In this document: positions 7,335-16,589 of the stretch, one piece after another
Layout of the letters: each line of letters starts with the position of its first letter
Position numbering within the stretch: position 1 is the stretch's first letter
Notes under the pieces: generated by a model
Seen by the model: only the letters and a program-made list of their open reading frames with translations
Databases searched by the model: none
Told to the model about the DNA's origin: nothing
Program-made: the position numbers and the translations under genes
Source: an uncultured Bacteroidia bacterium
GTDB taxonomy: Bacteria; Bacteroidota; Bacteroidia; Bacteroidales; F082
DNA length: 44,096 bases
Assembly (NCBI GenBank): GCA_913009755.1
Contig: CAJVWU010000029.1
Span: 1-44,096 of the forward strand
Direction of reading: 5' to 3'

Positions 7335-8033
7335 TTATTCTATTGTAAAATCTTCTTTTCCCGCACCGCAGATGGGACATTCCCAGTCATCGGGAAGGTC
7401 TTCGAAAGGCGTACCGGGCGGAATGCCGTTTTCAGGATCGCCTGCTTCCGGATCATATTCATAACCACAAAGATTGCAGGTATAAGTATCCATTTTTCCG
7501 GCGTTTTTTTCTTCACCTTCCTCCTCTTTTTTGATGTAGGTAGGCGCATTTTTCGGCGCAACGCCTTTTTTCACGGCATGATAATAGGCATAGGTCAGCG
7601 GTTCCGCCTCTTTATCCAGCAAATCATTATTTACAAGACGACCGATAAAAATAACATGGGTATCCAGTTCTATCTCCCTTTCCACTTCACATTCAAACCA
7701 GGCGATACAATCGTCCACAACGATTGGCGCACCCGTTTGGCCCGTAATGTAATTTGTATCTTTGAACTTATCGGTGTCGGCACTGCTGTGGTAGCCAAAC
7801 CTGCCGATAATTTCACGACTGCAATTCTGTTTCAGGATGGATATGGAAAAAGCTTTGCCCTGCCGGATGATGCCAACAGTGAAGTTATTTTTACTGCAAC
7901 TGACGGCAAACCTGGCCGGGTCGGCCGTTACCTGAAATGCCGTATTGGCCACATACCCGCTCAACTTATCCTCATACGCCGATGAGATAATGTACAAACC
8001 GTAAGTGATTTTAAAAAATGCTTCGATGTTCAT
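7335..8033 (-). CDS. Flavin reductase-rubredoxin fusion (high molecular weight rubredoxin type)
   Basis: This 232-residue protein has an N-terminal FMN-binding flavin-reductase-like domain (about 1-160, [26 protein letters not shown]). A short charged linker ([10 protein letters not shown]) leads to a C-terminal rubredoxin domain with Cys186, Cys189, Cys219 and Cys222 ([23 protein letters not shown]). The family passes electrons from NAD(P)H to flavodiiron proteins or rubrerythrins for O2, NO or peroxide reduction. No flavodiiron protein is in the window, so rubrerythrin immediately downstream is the likely partner. It lies 7 bp after the PerR-like gene, and the two are surely cotranscribed. 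Confidence 0.9.
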   Translation of the reverse strand: MNIEAFFKITYGLYIISSAYEDKLSGYVANTAFQVTADPARFAVSCSKNNFTVGIIRQGKAFSISILKQNCSREIIGRFGYHSSADTDKFKDTNYITGQTGAPIVVDDCIAWFECEVEREIELDTHVIFIGRLVNNDLLDKEAEPLTYAYYHAVKKGVAPKNAPTYIKKEEEGEEKNAGKMDTYTCNLCGYEYDPEAGDPENGIPPGTPFEDLPDDWECPICGAGKEDFTIE

Positions 8034-8040
8034 AGTGGGT

Positions 8041-8457
8041 TTATTTATCAGTAAATTTTCCCAATAATTTGATTTTTATATCGTCCGGTTCAAAGCCGGG
8101 GATTTTTTTATGCTGCACATATTGTTGGATCAGTTCAAAAAGCTCATCATCAAAATAATCTTCGATGCGGTTGGTATCAGCGTCATATAAATGATGGTGC
8201 TTTTCAAGCATGGCATCGTAACGCATCACATGGCCCGGAATATAAATTTTGGAAATAACCCCTTTCCCAATAAAGGTATCCAGAATATTATAAATAGTGC
8301 TTGCCGAAATACTGTTATGTTTTTTCCTGACCTTCCTGATGAGATATTCGGCCGTTGGGTGCTTGCTGTTGCTCAAAGCCAGCAATACTTCCAGCCGTTG
8401 TGGTGTCACCCTGAGGCCCGCATTCCGCAAACGTTCTTCTGCTGTTTTTTTATCCAT
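8041..8457 (-). CDS. Fur-family regulator, PerR type, lacking the structural zinc site
   Basis: This 138-residue protein has an N-terminal winged helix ([31 protein letters not shown]) and a C-terminal metal-binding domain. With a constant offset of four residues, all five regulatory ligands of Bacillus subtilis PerR are present: His33, Asp81, His87, His89 and Asp100. The Asp at the last position is the PerR rather than the Fur signature. The four cysteines of the structural zinc site are absent; there is no cysteine in the protein. It probably represses its own operon when metal-bound and releases DNA after peroxide oxidation of His33 or His87. Two tandem inverted repeats lie directly upstream. 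Confidence 0.85.
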   Translation of the reverse strand: MDKKTAEERLRNAGLRVTPQRLEVLLALSNSKHPTAEYLIRKVRKKHNSISASTIYNILDTFIGKGVISKIYIPGHVMRYDAMLEKHHHLYDADTNRIEDYFDDELFELIQQYVQHKKIPGFEPDDIKIKLLGKFTDK

Positions 8458-8469
8458 TGAATTGAAATG

Positions 8470-8483
8470 TTCCTATTTAGGAA
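8470..8483. promoter_or_regulatory. Inverted-repeat operator, proximal copy
   Basis: TTCCTATTTAGGAA has 6-bp arms around TT. It lies 12 bp upstream of the PerR-like start codon and 17 bp (centre to centre) from an almost identical site. Both sit just downstream of a -7 element, the position expected for a repressor that blocks transcription. Binding by the PerR-like protein is an inference. Confidence 0.6.
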
Positions 8484-8486
8484 TTG

Positions 8487-8500
8487 CTCCTATTTAGGAG
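8487..8500. promoter_or_regulatory. Inverted-repeat operator, distal copy
   Basis: CTCCTATTTAGGAG has perfect 6-bp arms around TT and the same core as 8470-8483. It overlaps the expected transcription start, a few bases downstream of the -7 element at 8506-8513. A third copy of the CCTATTTAGG core is at 5550-5559. Confidence 0.6.
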
Positions 8501-8505
8501 AAGGA

Positions 8506-8513
8506 CAAAATTA
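8506..8513 (-). promoter_or_regulatory. -7 promoter element of the perR-like operon
   Basis: Read on the minus strand the bases are TAATTTTG, matching TAnnTTTG. It lies about 50 bp upstream of the ATG, with the two inverted repeats in between. No TTG lies at the usual -33 distance. Confidence 0.5.
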
Positions 8514-8571
8514 CGAAAAACAATCATTCGGAAAAATATCCGGCCAAGAAAAAAACAGAAAAAATGTTAAA

Positions 8572-9576
8572 TTATTTGAGCTCCTCTGTAATAATAGTTT
8601 TAAACCCTTTGGTTATATAGATTTGATTGGTACTGTCGGGGCGGGCATAAATAAAGAAGGCTTCGAGGGCTGAATCCTGTTCTACAAATTGTTTTGACTT
8701 CTCAAAACCCATCACCATAAAAGCCGTGGCATAGGCATCGGCAACGGCGGTGCTGTCGGCCAGCACGGAAACGCTCAGCAGTGAATGTTGTACAGGACGT
8801 CCTGTTTTGGGGTCAATAGTATGTGAATACCTGATGCCGTTTTCGATATAAAATTTGCGATAGCTGCCCGAGGTGGCCACCGATTTGTTTTTCAGGGCAA
8901 TTACAGCTTTCAGGCTACGCAGGTCGTCCTGATGTTTGGCCGGTTTCTCAATGCCAACTTTCCACAATGAACCGTCAGGTTTTTGTCCTTTGGCTTTTAC
9001 CTCTCCTCCTATATCCACGAGGTAATTTTCAATACCGTGCCTTTCAAGGAAATCGCCAACAAGATCAACCGAATACCCTTGGGCAATGGCATTAAAATCA
9101 AGTGATACACGGGGATCGTCCTTAACAATTATGCCATTTTGTATTTTAACTTTACGGTAGCCGGTAAATTGCAACAGCGAATCAATGATGTGGCTGTCAA
9201 CATGTTTTTTTTCATCAAAACCAAACCCCCAGGCCCTGACCAACGGACCAACCGTTACATCGAAAGCACCATTGGTGTTAGCAGCAACCTGCATGGATAA
9301 ATTAAAATTGTCCTCAAACGATTTGTCCGGCACTACCGATGTATCATTGTTATTTACCCTTGAAAGGATTGAACTGGGGATCCATAACGAAAGCGAACGG
9401 TCGAAGGCCTGAAGCAACGAATCAATCTCGGGTTGGAAATTGCGCCGGGCTTCATCGTAATAGATAATTGAATAATAAGTTCCCTGTGCCGCACCAAGCA
9501 GTTTAACAGGTTCTGTTTTTTTTTGAGGGGTACATGCAGAAAAAAACAACGCCAAAAGGAGAAAAACCCGATTCAT
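8572..9576 (-). CDS. apbE: FAD:protein FMN transferase (ApbE), lipoprotein
   Basis: This 334-residue protein has a lipoprotein signal (MNRVFLLLALFFSAC, lipidated Cys15) and the full ApbE fold. Visible family motifs are VSLDFNAIAQGYSVD, YLVDIGGEVKAKG, SVATSGSYRKF, YSHTIDPKTGRP and the metal-site region ADSTAVADAYATAFMVMG. It transfers FMN from FAD to a threonine in target proteins outside the inner membrane. The targets here are NqrB (Thr210) and NqrC (Thr220), encoded upstream on the same strand, so it belongs functionally, and probably transcriptionally, to the nqr operon. One 247-residue gene lies between nqrF and apbE. Confidence 0.95.
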   Translation of the reverse strand: MNRVFLLLALFFSACTPQKKTEPVKLLGAAQGTYYSIIYYDEARRNFQPEIDSLLQAFDRSLSLWIPSSILSRVNNNDTSVVPDKSFEDNFNLSMQVAANTNGAFDVTVGPLVRAWGFGFDEKKHVDSHIIDSLLQFTGYRKVKIQNGIIVKDDPRVSLDFNAIAQGYSVDLVGDFLERHGIENYLVDIGGEVKAKGQKPDGSLWKVGIEKPAKHQDDLRSLKAVIALKNKSVATSGSYRKFYIENGIRYSHTIDPKTGRPVQHSLLSVSVLADSTAVADAYATAFMVMGFEKSKQFVEQDSALEAFFIYARPDSTNQIYITKGFKTIITEELK

Positions 9577-9621
9577 CTTTTAATTTATTAAACAGTTTAT
9601 ACGATCTTCCTTATTTTCTTT

Positions 9622-10365
9622 TTAAAAACGGTATGACAAATTAAAAGAAAAAGCCACCACTGTTTTCACTACATCATTATTGTAAGGGGCGTCCGGAAAA
9701 TAGCGAATGCCCATGGCCAAAACAGCAGACAAACTCAATGCCTTAATTGGAGAGAAAACAACCCCGTTATTAACGAGAAGTTTACCATAAAAGGAGTCAG
9801 GATATTTGTAATAGTCATTACCGTCATAATATTCATCCTTACTATGCCCCATGCCAATCCGGATTCCGGGCCCCATGAAATACCGGATTATTCCCTGTCC
9901 TGTCGGATAAAAATTAAGGTTCAGTCCGGTGTAAAATGTATTGCTCATATCACCGAAACCCGAATTATTATCCGAATAACCAAATGAAACCGGAATATCA
10001 AAGCCGAGTTTACCGCTGCTTAATATCCGCTCATAAGAAATTGTAAAATTGTTTACCAACAGGTCGAACAAGTGATAAGTGATCAGGTTGTTTTTGTAAT
10101 TATAGTGATTGGCAAGTTTAGATCTATGCTGAAAAAGCCTGACTTTTCCGTTTTCGAATACTATTAAATCAATTTGATCGGGATCGGCTGAATAAACCTG
10201 CCCGTTATCCTCACCATAAGTCCGAAATTTTACTTCAGCATCATTAACCTGAATATCTTTAGCTGCGACCCTATGCTGATCGCGAAAGTAAATATAGTCC
10301 TGTGAAAAAAGCCCACAAGCAAAGAGGAGCAATAAAACAAGCAATGTGGTCCGGGTTTTTATCAT
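9622..10365 (-). CDS. Outer-membrane beta-barrel-like protein between nqrF and apbE
   Basis: The start at 10365 gives MIKTRTTLLVLLLLFACGLF, a clean signal peptide; the longer start at 10407 would put 14 extra residues before it. The mature protein opens with a short domain (about 22-80, YIYFRDQHRVAAKDIQVNDA, DQIDLIVFENGKVR) of a type often seen at the start of Bacteroidota secreted proteins. It continues with alternating amphipathic strands (FDIPVSFGY, TGLNLNFYPTG, MGPGIRIGMG) and ends in the aromatic residue of FSFNLSYRF, typical of outer-membrane barrels. The function is unknown. It lies 45 bp from apbE and 112 bp from nqrF, so cotranscription is likely. Confidence 0.75.
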   Translation of the reverse strand: MIKTRTTLLVLLLLFACGLFSQDYIYFRDQHRVAAKDIQVNDAEVKFRTYGEDNGQVYSADPDQIDLIVFENGKVRLFQHRSKLANHYNYKNNLITYHLFDLLVNNFTISYERILSSGKLGFDIPVSFGYSDNNSGFGDMSNTFYTGLNLNFYPTGQGIIRYFMGPGIRIGMGHSKDEYYDGNDYYKYPDSFYGKLLVNNGVVFSPIKALSLSAVLAMGIRYFPDAPYNNDVVKTVVAFSFNLSYRF

Positions 10366-10477
10366 TATCGTTTTATGTGAAAAAATAATATCATTTAAAA
10401 GAGACAATTTTCAGCCAAAATCGTTGCATTTAAAAAAAGCGCAATTCAATTTCTCAAATTACCATTTTATTGATTGA

Positions 10478-11740
10478 TTATCCGCCAAAATCGTCAAAAG
10501 CAATCATTTCTTCGGGCACGCCCAGGTCATCCAGCATTTTTTGCACGGCCGAATTCATCATGGGCGGCCCGCACAGGTAATATTCAATTTCTTCGGGTTC
10601 AGGATTATTCTTTAAATAATTATCATAGATCACCTGGTGGATAAACCCCGTGTAACCTTTCCAGTTGTCTTCGGGTTTGGGTTCTGACAACGCCACTTCA
10701 AACCTGAAATTAGGAAATTCCTTTTGTATCTTTTCAAAGTCTTCAATATAAAACAGTTCCCGCAATGAGCGGCCGCCATACCAGAATGTTGCTTTTCGTT
10801 TGGTATGTTTGGTAACAAACTGGTCAAAAATATGTGAGCGCATGGGTGCCATGCCTGCACCGCCACCAATGAACATCATTTCGCGATCGGTATCTTTAAT
10901 GAAAAACTCACCATAAGGCCCTGAGATGGTTACCTTGTCACCGGGCTTACGAGAGAAAACATACGATGAACAAATCCCCGGGTTCACTTTCATAAAACCA
11001 TTTCGTTTCCTGTCCCAGGGGGGGGTGGCAATCCTGATGTTGAGCATGACGATATTGCCTTCGGCAGGATGGTTAGCCATTGAATAAGCGCGGTAAATGG
11101 GTTCGGGATTTTTCATTTTCAAATCCCACATTTTAAATTTATCCCATTCGGCACGGTATTCTTCTTCAACATCAATATCTTTGAAATCCACCACAATCTT
11201 GGGCACATCAATCTGTATATACCCACCCGAACGGAAATTTAGTCTTTCGCCTTCGGGAAGCCTGACAACAAACTCCTTAATAAAAGTAGCCACATTGCGG
11301 TTTGACACCACTTCGCATTCCCATTTTTTAATCCCGAATATTTCAGGTGGCACACGGATATCCAACTCCTGTCGCACTTTCACCTGGCAGGCGAGGCGCC
11401 AGTGGTTCATTTGTTCTTTACGGGTGAAAAAACCGGTTTCGGTGGGCAAAATAGTCCCGGCACCTTCCAACACCTGGAGGCGGCACATGCCACAGGTTCC
11501 GCCGCCGCCACAAGCCGACGGGACAAAAATCTTTTGTGCCGATAACGTTGTAAGCAATGTATTACCGGGATCAACCTCAATTTCTTTTTCTTCGTTGATG
11601 TTGATCTTTACCTTCCCCTGCGGCATCAGTTTCTTGCGGGCAAAAAGCAAGATGGCAACAAGCAGAAGGGTGACGACAAGGAAAATGATAATGCTTGATA
11701 TTACGATGGTCCCTATTCCCATTTGCAGCAACAAAATCAT
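10478..11740 (-). CDS. nqrF: Na+-translocating NADH:quinone reductase subunit F
   Basis: This 420-residue protein is of family length. One N-terminal membrane helix (about 9-33) is followed by a [2Fe-2S] ferredoxin domain with Cys77, Cys83, Cys86 and Cys118 (SACGGGGTCGMC). The FAD-binding domain (RAYSMANHPAEG) comes next, then the NADH-binding domain (MMFIGGGAGMAPMRS, EYYLCGPPMM), ending in the conserved AFDDFGG. NqrF oxidises NADH on the cytoplasmic side and passes electrons through FAD and 2Fe-2S into the pump. It is the last nqr gene of the operon. Confidence 0.97.
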   Translation of the reverse strand: MILLLQMGIGTIVISSIIIFLVVTLLLVAILLFARKKLMPQGKVKININEEKEIEVDPGNTLLTTLSAQKIFVPSACGGGGTCGMCRLQVLEGAGTILPTETGFFTRKEQMNHWRLACQVKVRQELDIRVPPEIFGIKKWECEVVSNRNVATFIKEFVVRLPEGERLNFRSGGYIQIDVPKIVVDFKDIDVEEEYRAEWDKFKMWDLKMKNPEPIYRAYSMANHPAEGNIVMLNIRIATPPWDRKRNGFMKVNPGICSSYVFSRKPGDKVTISGPYGEFFIKDTDREMMFIGGGAGMAPMRSHIFDQFVTKHTKRKATFWYGGRSLRELFYIEDFEKIQKEFPNFRFEVALSEPKPEDNWKGYTGFIHQVIYDNYLKNNPEPEEIEYYLCGPPMMNSAVQKMLDDLGVPEEMIAFDDFGG

Positions 11741-11763
11741 AATTTATATAGTTTTAAAAACAC

Positions 11764-12381
11764 TTACAATTTAATTCCCAGAAAACTCATAAAGGCTATC
11801 CCCATCAACCCGGTCAGGATAAAGGTAATGCCCAGGCCACGCAAAGCCGGCGGCACATTGGAATACCTGATCTTTTCGCGGATAGCGGCGATGCCGACAA
11901 TAGCCAAAAACCAGCCCACACCAGAACCGACCCCAAAAGAAGTGGCCTGTGCCAGACTTTGATAGTCCCTTTCCTGCATAAACAGCGAGCCACCGAGGAT
12001 GGCACAGTTAACGGCAATCAACGGCAGGAAAATCCCCAGTGAAGAATAAAGTGACGGGGAAAATTTTTCCACCACCATTTCAACCAACTGAACCATCGAG
12101 GCAATGACGGCAATAAATATTATAAAACTCAGAAAACTCAAATCGGCAGATGCAAATGCAGGATCGAGCCAGGCAAGGGCCCCTGCTTTCAATACGTAAT
12201 CATTCAACAAATAATCAACGGGCACCGTAATGCCCAACACAAAAATAACGGCAACGCCAAGGCCTACCGAAGTTTTTACCGTTTTGGAGACAGCAAGGTA
12301 AGAACACATGCCCAAAAAATAGGCAAACACCATGTTGTCAATAAAGATGGATTTGATGAATATGTTAAATACTTCTTGCAT
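11764..12381 (-). CDS. nqrE: Na+-translocating NADH:quinone reductase subunit E
   Basis: This 205-residue integral membrane protein has six hydrophobic segments. It contains the half-site cysteine motif [12 protein letters not shown] in the first helices and [12 protein letters not shown] in the fourth. Together with the NqrD cysteines these hold the intramembrane iron centre. It begins 28 bp after nqrD and ends 23 bp before nqrF. Confidence 0.96.
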   Translation of the reverse strand: MQEVFNIFIKSIFIDNMVFAYFLGMCSYLAVSKTVKTSVGLGVAVIFVLGITVPVDYLLNDYVLKAGALAWLDPAFASADLSFLSFIIFIAVIASMVQLVEMVVEKFSPSLYSSLGIFLPLIAVNCAILGGSLFMQERDYQSLAQATSFGVGSGVGWFLAIVGIAAIREKIRYSNVPPALRGLGITFILTGLMGIAFMSFLGIKL

Positions 12382-12409
12382 TTTAATATGTTTTTCAGTT
12401 AATTCTTGA

Positions 12410-13066
12410 TTAGTTATTTTCTATCAGGTCACGGTGATAATATCGTTGTACCCAAATGATAACACCCACGGTGATTAATGCCATCGGAGGCAGGATCATC
12501 AGCCCGTTGTTTACATAACCGAAATGATAAAATCCCGGGGGGACAATCTGTAATCCAAGCAATGTGCCCGATCCGAACAACTCACGCAAAAATGAGACGG
12601 CAATCAGGATCAGGCCATAGCCCAGGGCATTCCCGATACCGTCCATAAATGCCGGCCAGGGTTTATTGCTCATGGCAAAAGCTTCAAGACGCCCCATCAG
12701 GATACAGTTGGTGATGATCAATCCCACAAATACCGATAATTGCTTACTGATGTCATACAAAAAAGCTTTAAGCACCTGGTCAACCAGTATAACCATAGTG
12801 GCAATAACCACCAGTTGAACAATAATCCTGATCCGTGGCGGAATGCCATTTCGCATGATGGATATAACCACATTGGATGCAGCCAATACTACCATGACCG
12901 AGATTGTCATGACAATAGCCGGTTTCATTTTGGCCGTCACGGCTAGTGCCGAACAAATCCCCAGAACCTGTACCGTGATCGGGTTGTTCAGGTTAATCGG
13001 CCCTTTAACCAGTTTCAGGTTTTTAGCCGAGAACAACGGTTCCCGTTCTTGTCTTTCTTCACTCAT
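12410..13066 (-). CDS. nqrD: Na+-translocating NADH:quinone reductase subunit D
   Basis: This 218-residue membrane protein is homologous to NqrE in inverted topology. Cysteine-containing half-sites are [12 protein letters not shown] and [16 protein letters not shown], the second being a strong NqrD/RnfE signature. The start codon overlaps the nqrC stop by 4 bp (ATGA), indicating translational coupling. With NqrE it forms the iron-containing sodium-pathway core. Confidence 0.96.
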   Translation of the reverse strand: MSEERQEREPLFSAKNLKLVKGPINLNNPITVQVLGICSALAVTAKMKPAIVMTISVMVVLAASNVVISIMRNGIPPRIRIIVQLVVIATMVILVDQVLKAFLYDISKQLSVFVGLIITNCILMGRLEAFAMSNKPWPAFMDGIGNALGYGLILIAVSFLRELFGSGTLLGLQIVPPGFYHFGYVNNGLMILPPMALITVGVIIWVQRYYHRDLIENN

Positions 13067-13806
13067 TGCTTACGTTGTTTTTCTATGTAGGGTAAATAAC
13101 TTTCTAAAACATTGCTTAACATGGCATCCACACCGTTACTGGTGATAGTACCGCCCGAAATGGCATCAACACCATGGATTTGTTCGGCAGCGGGAAGTCT
13201 TTTTATTCCCCCTTTTACCACTTTGATGGAAGTAAAATTGCCCTTGTCGTCAAATATTTTTTTCCCGATAAACTGATTTTTAAACTGATCGGTTGTGATT
13301 TCACCTCCCAGACCCGGGGTTTCACCTTTATCGCCAAAAGTCATCCCGACTATTGTATTAAAATCATCTTTCAACGCCATATTGCCCCATATCGGCCCCC
13401 ACAATCCGGTACCAAGCAAGGGCAAAACATATATGGTCTTTCCGCCTTTATTGATCACATAGACCGGGAGATCAAAATCCTTTCCCTGCGTTTTATTAAA
13501 CAGCTCTTCTTTCATATTGATTTTAAAGGCTTTCCCGTCTTCCATATTACCTTTTTTATAAGAATCAATAACTTCCCCTTTGCTGTTTATCAGTTTTTCT
13601 TCAACTACATATTTATTGAATTCTTCAATGGTATTATCGGTTTCGATACCTTCAATTTGTGCCGAAGCCAGAATACCCTTCATCTTTTCTATTGCGACAT
13701 TCTTTTCCTGATAAGGCTTCAACAGCATATTTGCAGAGGACAGAGCTGCTGCCGCAATGATAACGAGAATGGCAGCGTACCTGAATATATATCCGTTGCT
13801 ATACAT
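13063..13806 (-). CDS. nqrC: Na+-translocating NADH:quinone reductase subunit C
   Basis: This 247-residue protein has one N-terminal helix (about 8-28) and a periplasmic FMN-binding domain. The flavinylation motif reads DAISGGTITS; Thr220 is the expected attachment site. The common form is SGAT, so the Ala-to-Gly change is worth noting, although the threonine and flanking residues are kept. ApbE encoded downstream would attach the FMN. It is translationally coupled to nqrD. Confidence 0.96.
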   Translation of the reverse strand: MYSNGYIFRYAAILVIIAAAALSSANMLLKPYQEKNVAIEKMKGILASAQIEGIETDNTIEEFNKYVVEEKLINSKGEVIDSYKKGNMEDGKAFKINMKEELFNKTQGKDFDLPVYVINKGGKTIYVLPLLGTGLWGPIWGNMALKDDFNTIVGMTFGDKGETPGLGGEITTDQFKNQFIGKKIFDDKGNFTSIKVVKGGIKRLPAAEQIHGVDAISGGTITSNGVDAMLSNVLESYLPYIEKQRKQ

Positions 13807-13818
13807 GATCGTTTCTTT

Positions 13819-14964
13819 TTACTTTATTGCTAATTTCATTCGTTTAAGCCTGTGCTTGATATTCGCATCCACCACAATATGATCAATGAGCGGGGCAAAT
13901 ACATTCATCAGCAGGATAGCAAGCATCATCCCTTCGGGATAAGCAGGATTGAACACCCTGATCAATACCGCTATCATCCCGATCAGGAAACCGTAATAAT
14001 ACATTCCTTTTTTGGTTTGTGCGGCAGTCACGGGATCAGTGGCCATAAAAACGGCACCAAAGGCAAACCCACCCATGACCAGATGGTAATAAGCAGGCAG
14101 TTTCATATATTCGTTGGCTCCCCACCAGTTGAACAATAACCCCATAACAATTCCACCGACGACAACACTCAACATGATCCGCCAATTGCCAATACCGGTA
14201 ATGATAAGAACTGCCGCGCCGATAAGTATCATTAACGTGGAAGTCTCGCCGTTTGAACCGGGAATAAATCCCATAAACATATTATAAAAAGAAGGGATAT
14301 GGTCGAAATTACCAACCAAAGCATCGCCAAGTGGTGTTGCCCCTGAAAAAGCATCGGCTTTATCGGCTATCCAGACTCTATCGCCCGATATGGCAACAGG
14401 ATAGGCAAAGAACAAAAATGCCCGTGCAAGCAGGGCGGGGTTTAACACATTCATTCCGGTACCGCCAAATACTTCTTTACCAAACACAACGGCAAAGGCT
14501 ACTGCCAGGGCTAACTGCCATAACGGGATATCAGGAGGTACGATCATCGGGATGAGAATGCCCGTAACAAAAAAGCCCTCGTTTACATCGTGATGACGTA
14601 TCTGGGCAAACATGATCTCTAAACCCAGCCCGACAACATAAGAAACGATGATGAGGGGCAGCATTTTCAACAAACCGTATAGGAACATGTTCCAGTTTCC
14701 GGGAGCCTGCCCATAAGAGGTAAAATGCTGGTAGCCGATATTCCACATACCGAACAACAGTGCCGGCATCAGGGCAATAAATACCGTGATCATGGTTCTT
14801 TTCATGTCAATGGCATCCCGGATATGTGCCCCAGAGGTTGTTACTTTATCGGGCACAAAGAACAAAGTTTCCATCGAATCGAACATGGAATGGAATCTGG
14901 CAAACTTCCCACCATCTTCAAAGTGCGGCTTTTGTTTGTCTAAAAATCTTCTTAACGCTTTCAT
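13819..14964 (-). CDS. nqrB: Na+-translocating NADH:quinone reductase subunit B
   Basis: This 381-residue polytopic membrane protein has about ten helices. The covalent FMN motif FSGATPLGDA places the FMN on Thr210; further conserved stretches are GGTGMNVLNPALLARAFLFF and FMATDPVTAAQT. NqrB carries one covalent FMN and the riboflavin and forms the quinone-reducing sodium channel core. It lies 24 bp after nqrA and 12 bp before nqrC. Confidence 0.97.
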   Translation of the reverse strand: MKALRRFLDKQKPHFEDGGKFARFHSMFDSMETLFFVPDKVTTSGAHIRDAIDMKRTMITVFIALMPALLFGMWNIGYQHFTSYGQAPGNWNMFLYGLLKMLPLIIVSYVVGLGLEIMFAQIRHHDVNEGFFVTGILIPMIVPPDIPLWQLALAVAFAVVFGKEVFGGTGMNVLNPALLARAFLFFAYPVAISGDRVWIADKADAFSGATPLGDALVGNFDHIPSFYNMFMGFIPGSNGETSTLMILIGAAVLIITGIGNWRIMLSVVVGGIVMGLLFNWWGANEYMKLPAYYHLVMGGFAFGAVFMATDPVTAAQTKKGMYYYGFLIGMIAVLIRVFNPAYPEGMMLAILLMNVFAPLIDHIVVDANIKHRLKRMKLAIK

Positions 14965-14988
14965 GCGGTATCTGATTCTGAAAATTTA

Positions 14989-16338
14989 TTAACTCATTTC
15001 TTTACGGATCAGGTCGAGGCCTTTCCGTACAATTTCCTGAATGTTGGTTTTTGAGGTATCAATCACTTCACACAAGGCAAAGTCTTCATCATCTATTTCA
15101 TAAATACCCAGGTTCTCCATCAGGTCAATATCTTCAACCAGGATGGCTTTGATCAACTGCAAAGGATAGATATCGAACGGGAAAACCTTTTCCATTTTAC
15201 CGGTCATCACATAAGACCTTATCCCGCCATGCAGGTTGGTGTCAAGGCGATATTTCCGGTTAGGGAAAAGCCACGAAATGTAAGTTCCCGAAACACTGAA
15301 CTTTTTAAACCCGGGAAGCAACCAGCCGAAAAACTCATAATAATCGCCTTCGGGGATTACCGTGATCATCGAATCATAAAACCCGACAAACCCGTCTTTT
15401 TCAATCTTTTGGCCCGTAAGCACATTGCCGCTGATATAACGGTTGTTGCCTTCGTTAACATTGCCACCGATCATGTTGGTGATCCTTGCCCCTACCAGGG
15501 TTTTGTAATATTTAGGTTTAACCACTTCACTGCCTGTAACGGCTATAATACGTTCTGCATCATAACGCCCTTCAAGAAACAGCCTGCCGATGGTCAGCAC
15601 TTCCTGCGGCCTCATATACCATATCACATCCCCTTTGTTCATTGGATCAATACGGCTGGCATGAACACTCACATTTCCTGCCGGATGTGATCCGGAGAAC
15701 CTGTTGATCTGTATATTTTTTGAATTGAGGAAAACCTTGGATGTTGTATTTTTATCATCTATATTAAGATGAACTTTTCCGCTTGTCAGTTTGAGCAATA
15801 CATCAAGCCCCGCCTGGAAAACATCGCCATGCCCGTGAACAATCAGATCGAAATCGGGTGCCAGGGGTGCCGTATCAAAAGCAGAAATAAAAATGGCTTT
15901 AGGCTCATCCTCCGGATTGGCAATTACCGAGTAAGGCCTTTGCCGAATAAAGGGCCAGACACCGCTCTTTAATAATTGATCAATAATGGATTTCCTGTCA
16001 AGTTTATCAACATTGACAGCGCCAAAATCAATTGCCTCCTGTTTGCCGTCCGATTCAATGATAACTTTGAGCAATTTTCGTTTTGCTCCCCTTTCGATGT
16101 CCGTAACAACGCCGCTTACGGGTGAAGTGAACAGGATATTGTCCCTGTGTTTATCAAAAAACAATGGGCTTCCTGCTTTTACTGCATCCCCTTCCTGAAC
16201 CATGAGTTTTGGAAAACATCCTGTAAAATCAGGGGGTTTGATGGCGAATCTTTTGGCTTTTAAGTCAACAATGGTTTTTTCAGCCTCTCCGATTAATTTA
16301 ATGTCAAGGCCTTTACGAATTTTATAAACAGTTGACAT
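14989..16338 (-). CDS. nqrA: Na+-translocating NADH:quinone reductase subunit A
   Basis: This 449-residue protein is the soluble quinone-binding subunit and first gene of the operon. It shows the N-terminal barrel-sandwich motif (KAGSPLFFDKHRDNILFTSP, VSGVVTDIERGAKRKLL) and the NqrA/RnfC-type central domain (HGHGDVFQAGLDV). The start MSTVYKIRKGLDIKL is the family start. The 251-bp gap to the divergent T9SS plug gene must hold the nqr promoter; TAATTTCG on the minus strand at about 16370-16377 is a weak -7 candidate. Confidence 0.96.
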   Translation of the reverse strand: MSTVYKIRKGLDIKLIGEAEKTIVDLKAKRFAIKPPDFTGCFPKLMVQEGDAVKAGSPLFFDKHRDNILFTSPVSGVVTDIERGAKRKLLKVIIESDGKQEAIDFGAVNVDKLDRKSIIDQLLKSGVWPFIRQRPYSVIANPEDEPKAIFISAFDTAPLAPDFDLIVHGHGDVFQAGLDVLLKLTSGKVHLNIDDKNTTSKVFLNSKNIQINRFSGSHPAGNVSVHASRIDPMNKGDVIWYMRPQEVLTIGRLFLEGRYDAERIIAVTGSEVVKPKYYKTLVGARITNMIGGNVNEGNNRYISGNVLTGQKIEKDGFVGFYDSMITVIPEGDYYEFFGWLLPGFKKFSVSGTYISWLFPNRKYRLDTNLHGGIRSYVMTGKMEKVFPFDIYPLQLIKAILVEDIDLMENLGIYEIDDEDFALCEVIDTSKTNIQEIVRKGLDLIRKEMS

Positions 16339-16589
16339 ATATAAAAAAGTTCATGTGTTATAAAGCAGCGAAATTATGTAAATCTTATAAAATTAAACAT
16401 CTTAACAATGATTTTTGTGGAATTTTTAATTACTCTAAATAACATTTGCTCACACTTATTGAGGCGTTTCTGCCGAAATGAATTGAATAACAACGAAGTG
16501 GTAATTCATTTGATTTGAACATCCTGTTAATAAAAAAATGTAATTTCACTGCCGGTTTGTACGTTAACGTTAAATAAACCAACGGTAAT

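Noticed and set aside
13063-13806. Loss of the NqrC flavinylation site (SGGT instead of SGAT)
   Set aside because: The acceptor threonine and the surrounding DAIS...TITS residues are intact, and Gly at that place is a mild change; the subunit is very probably functional.
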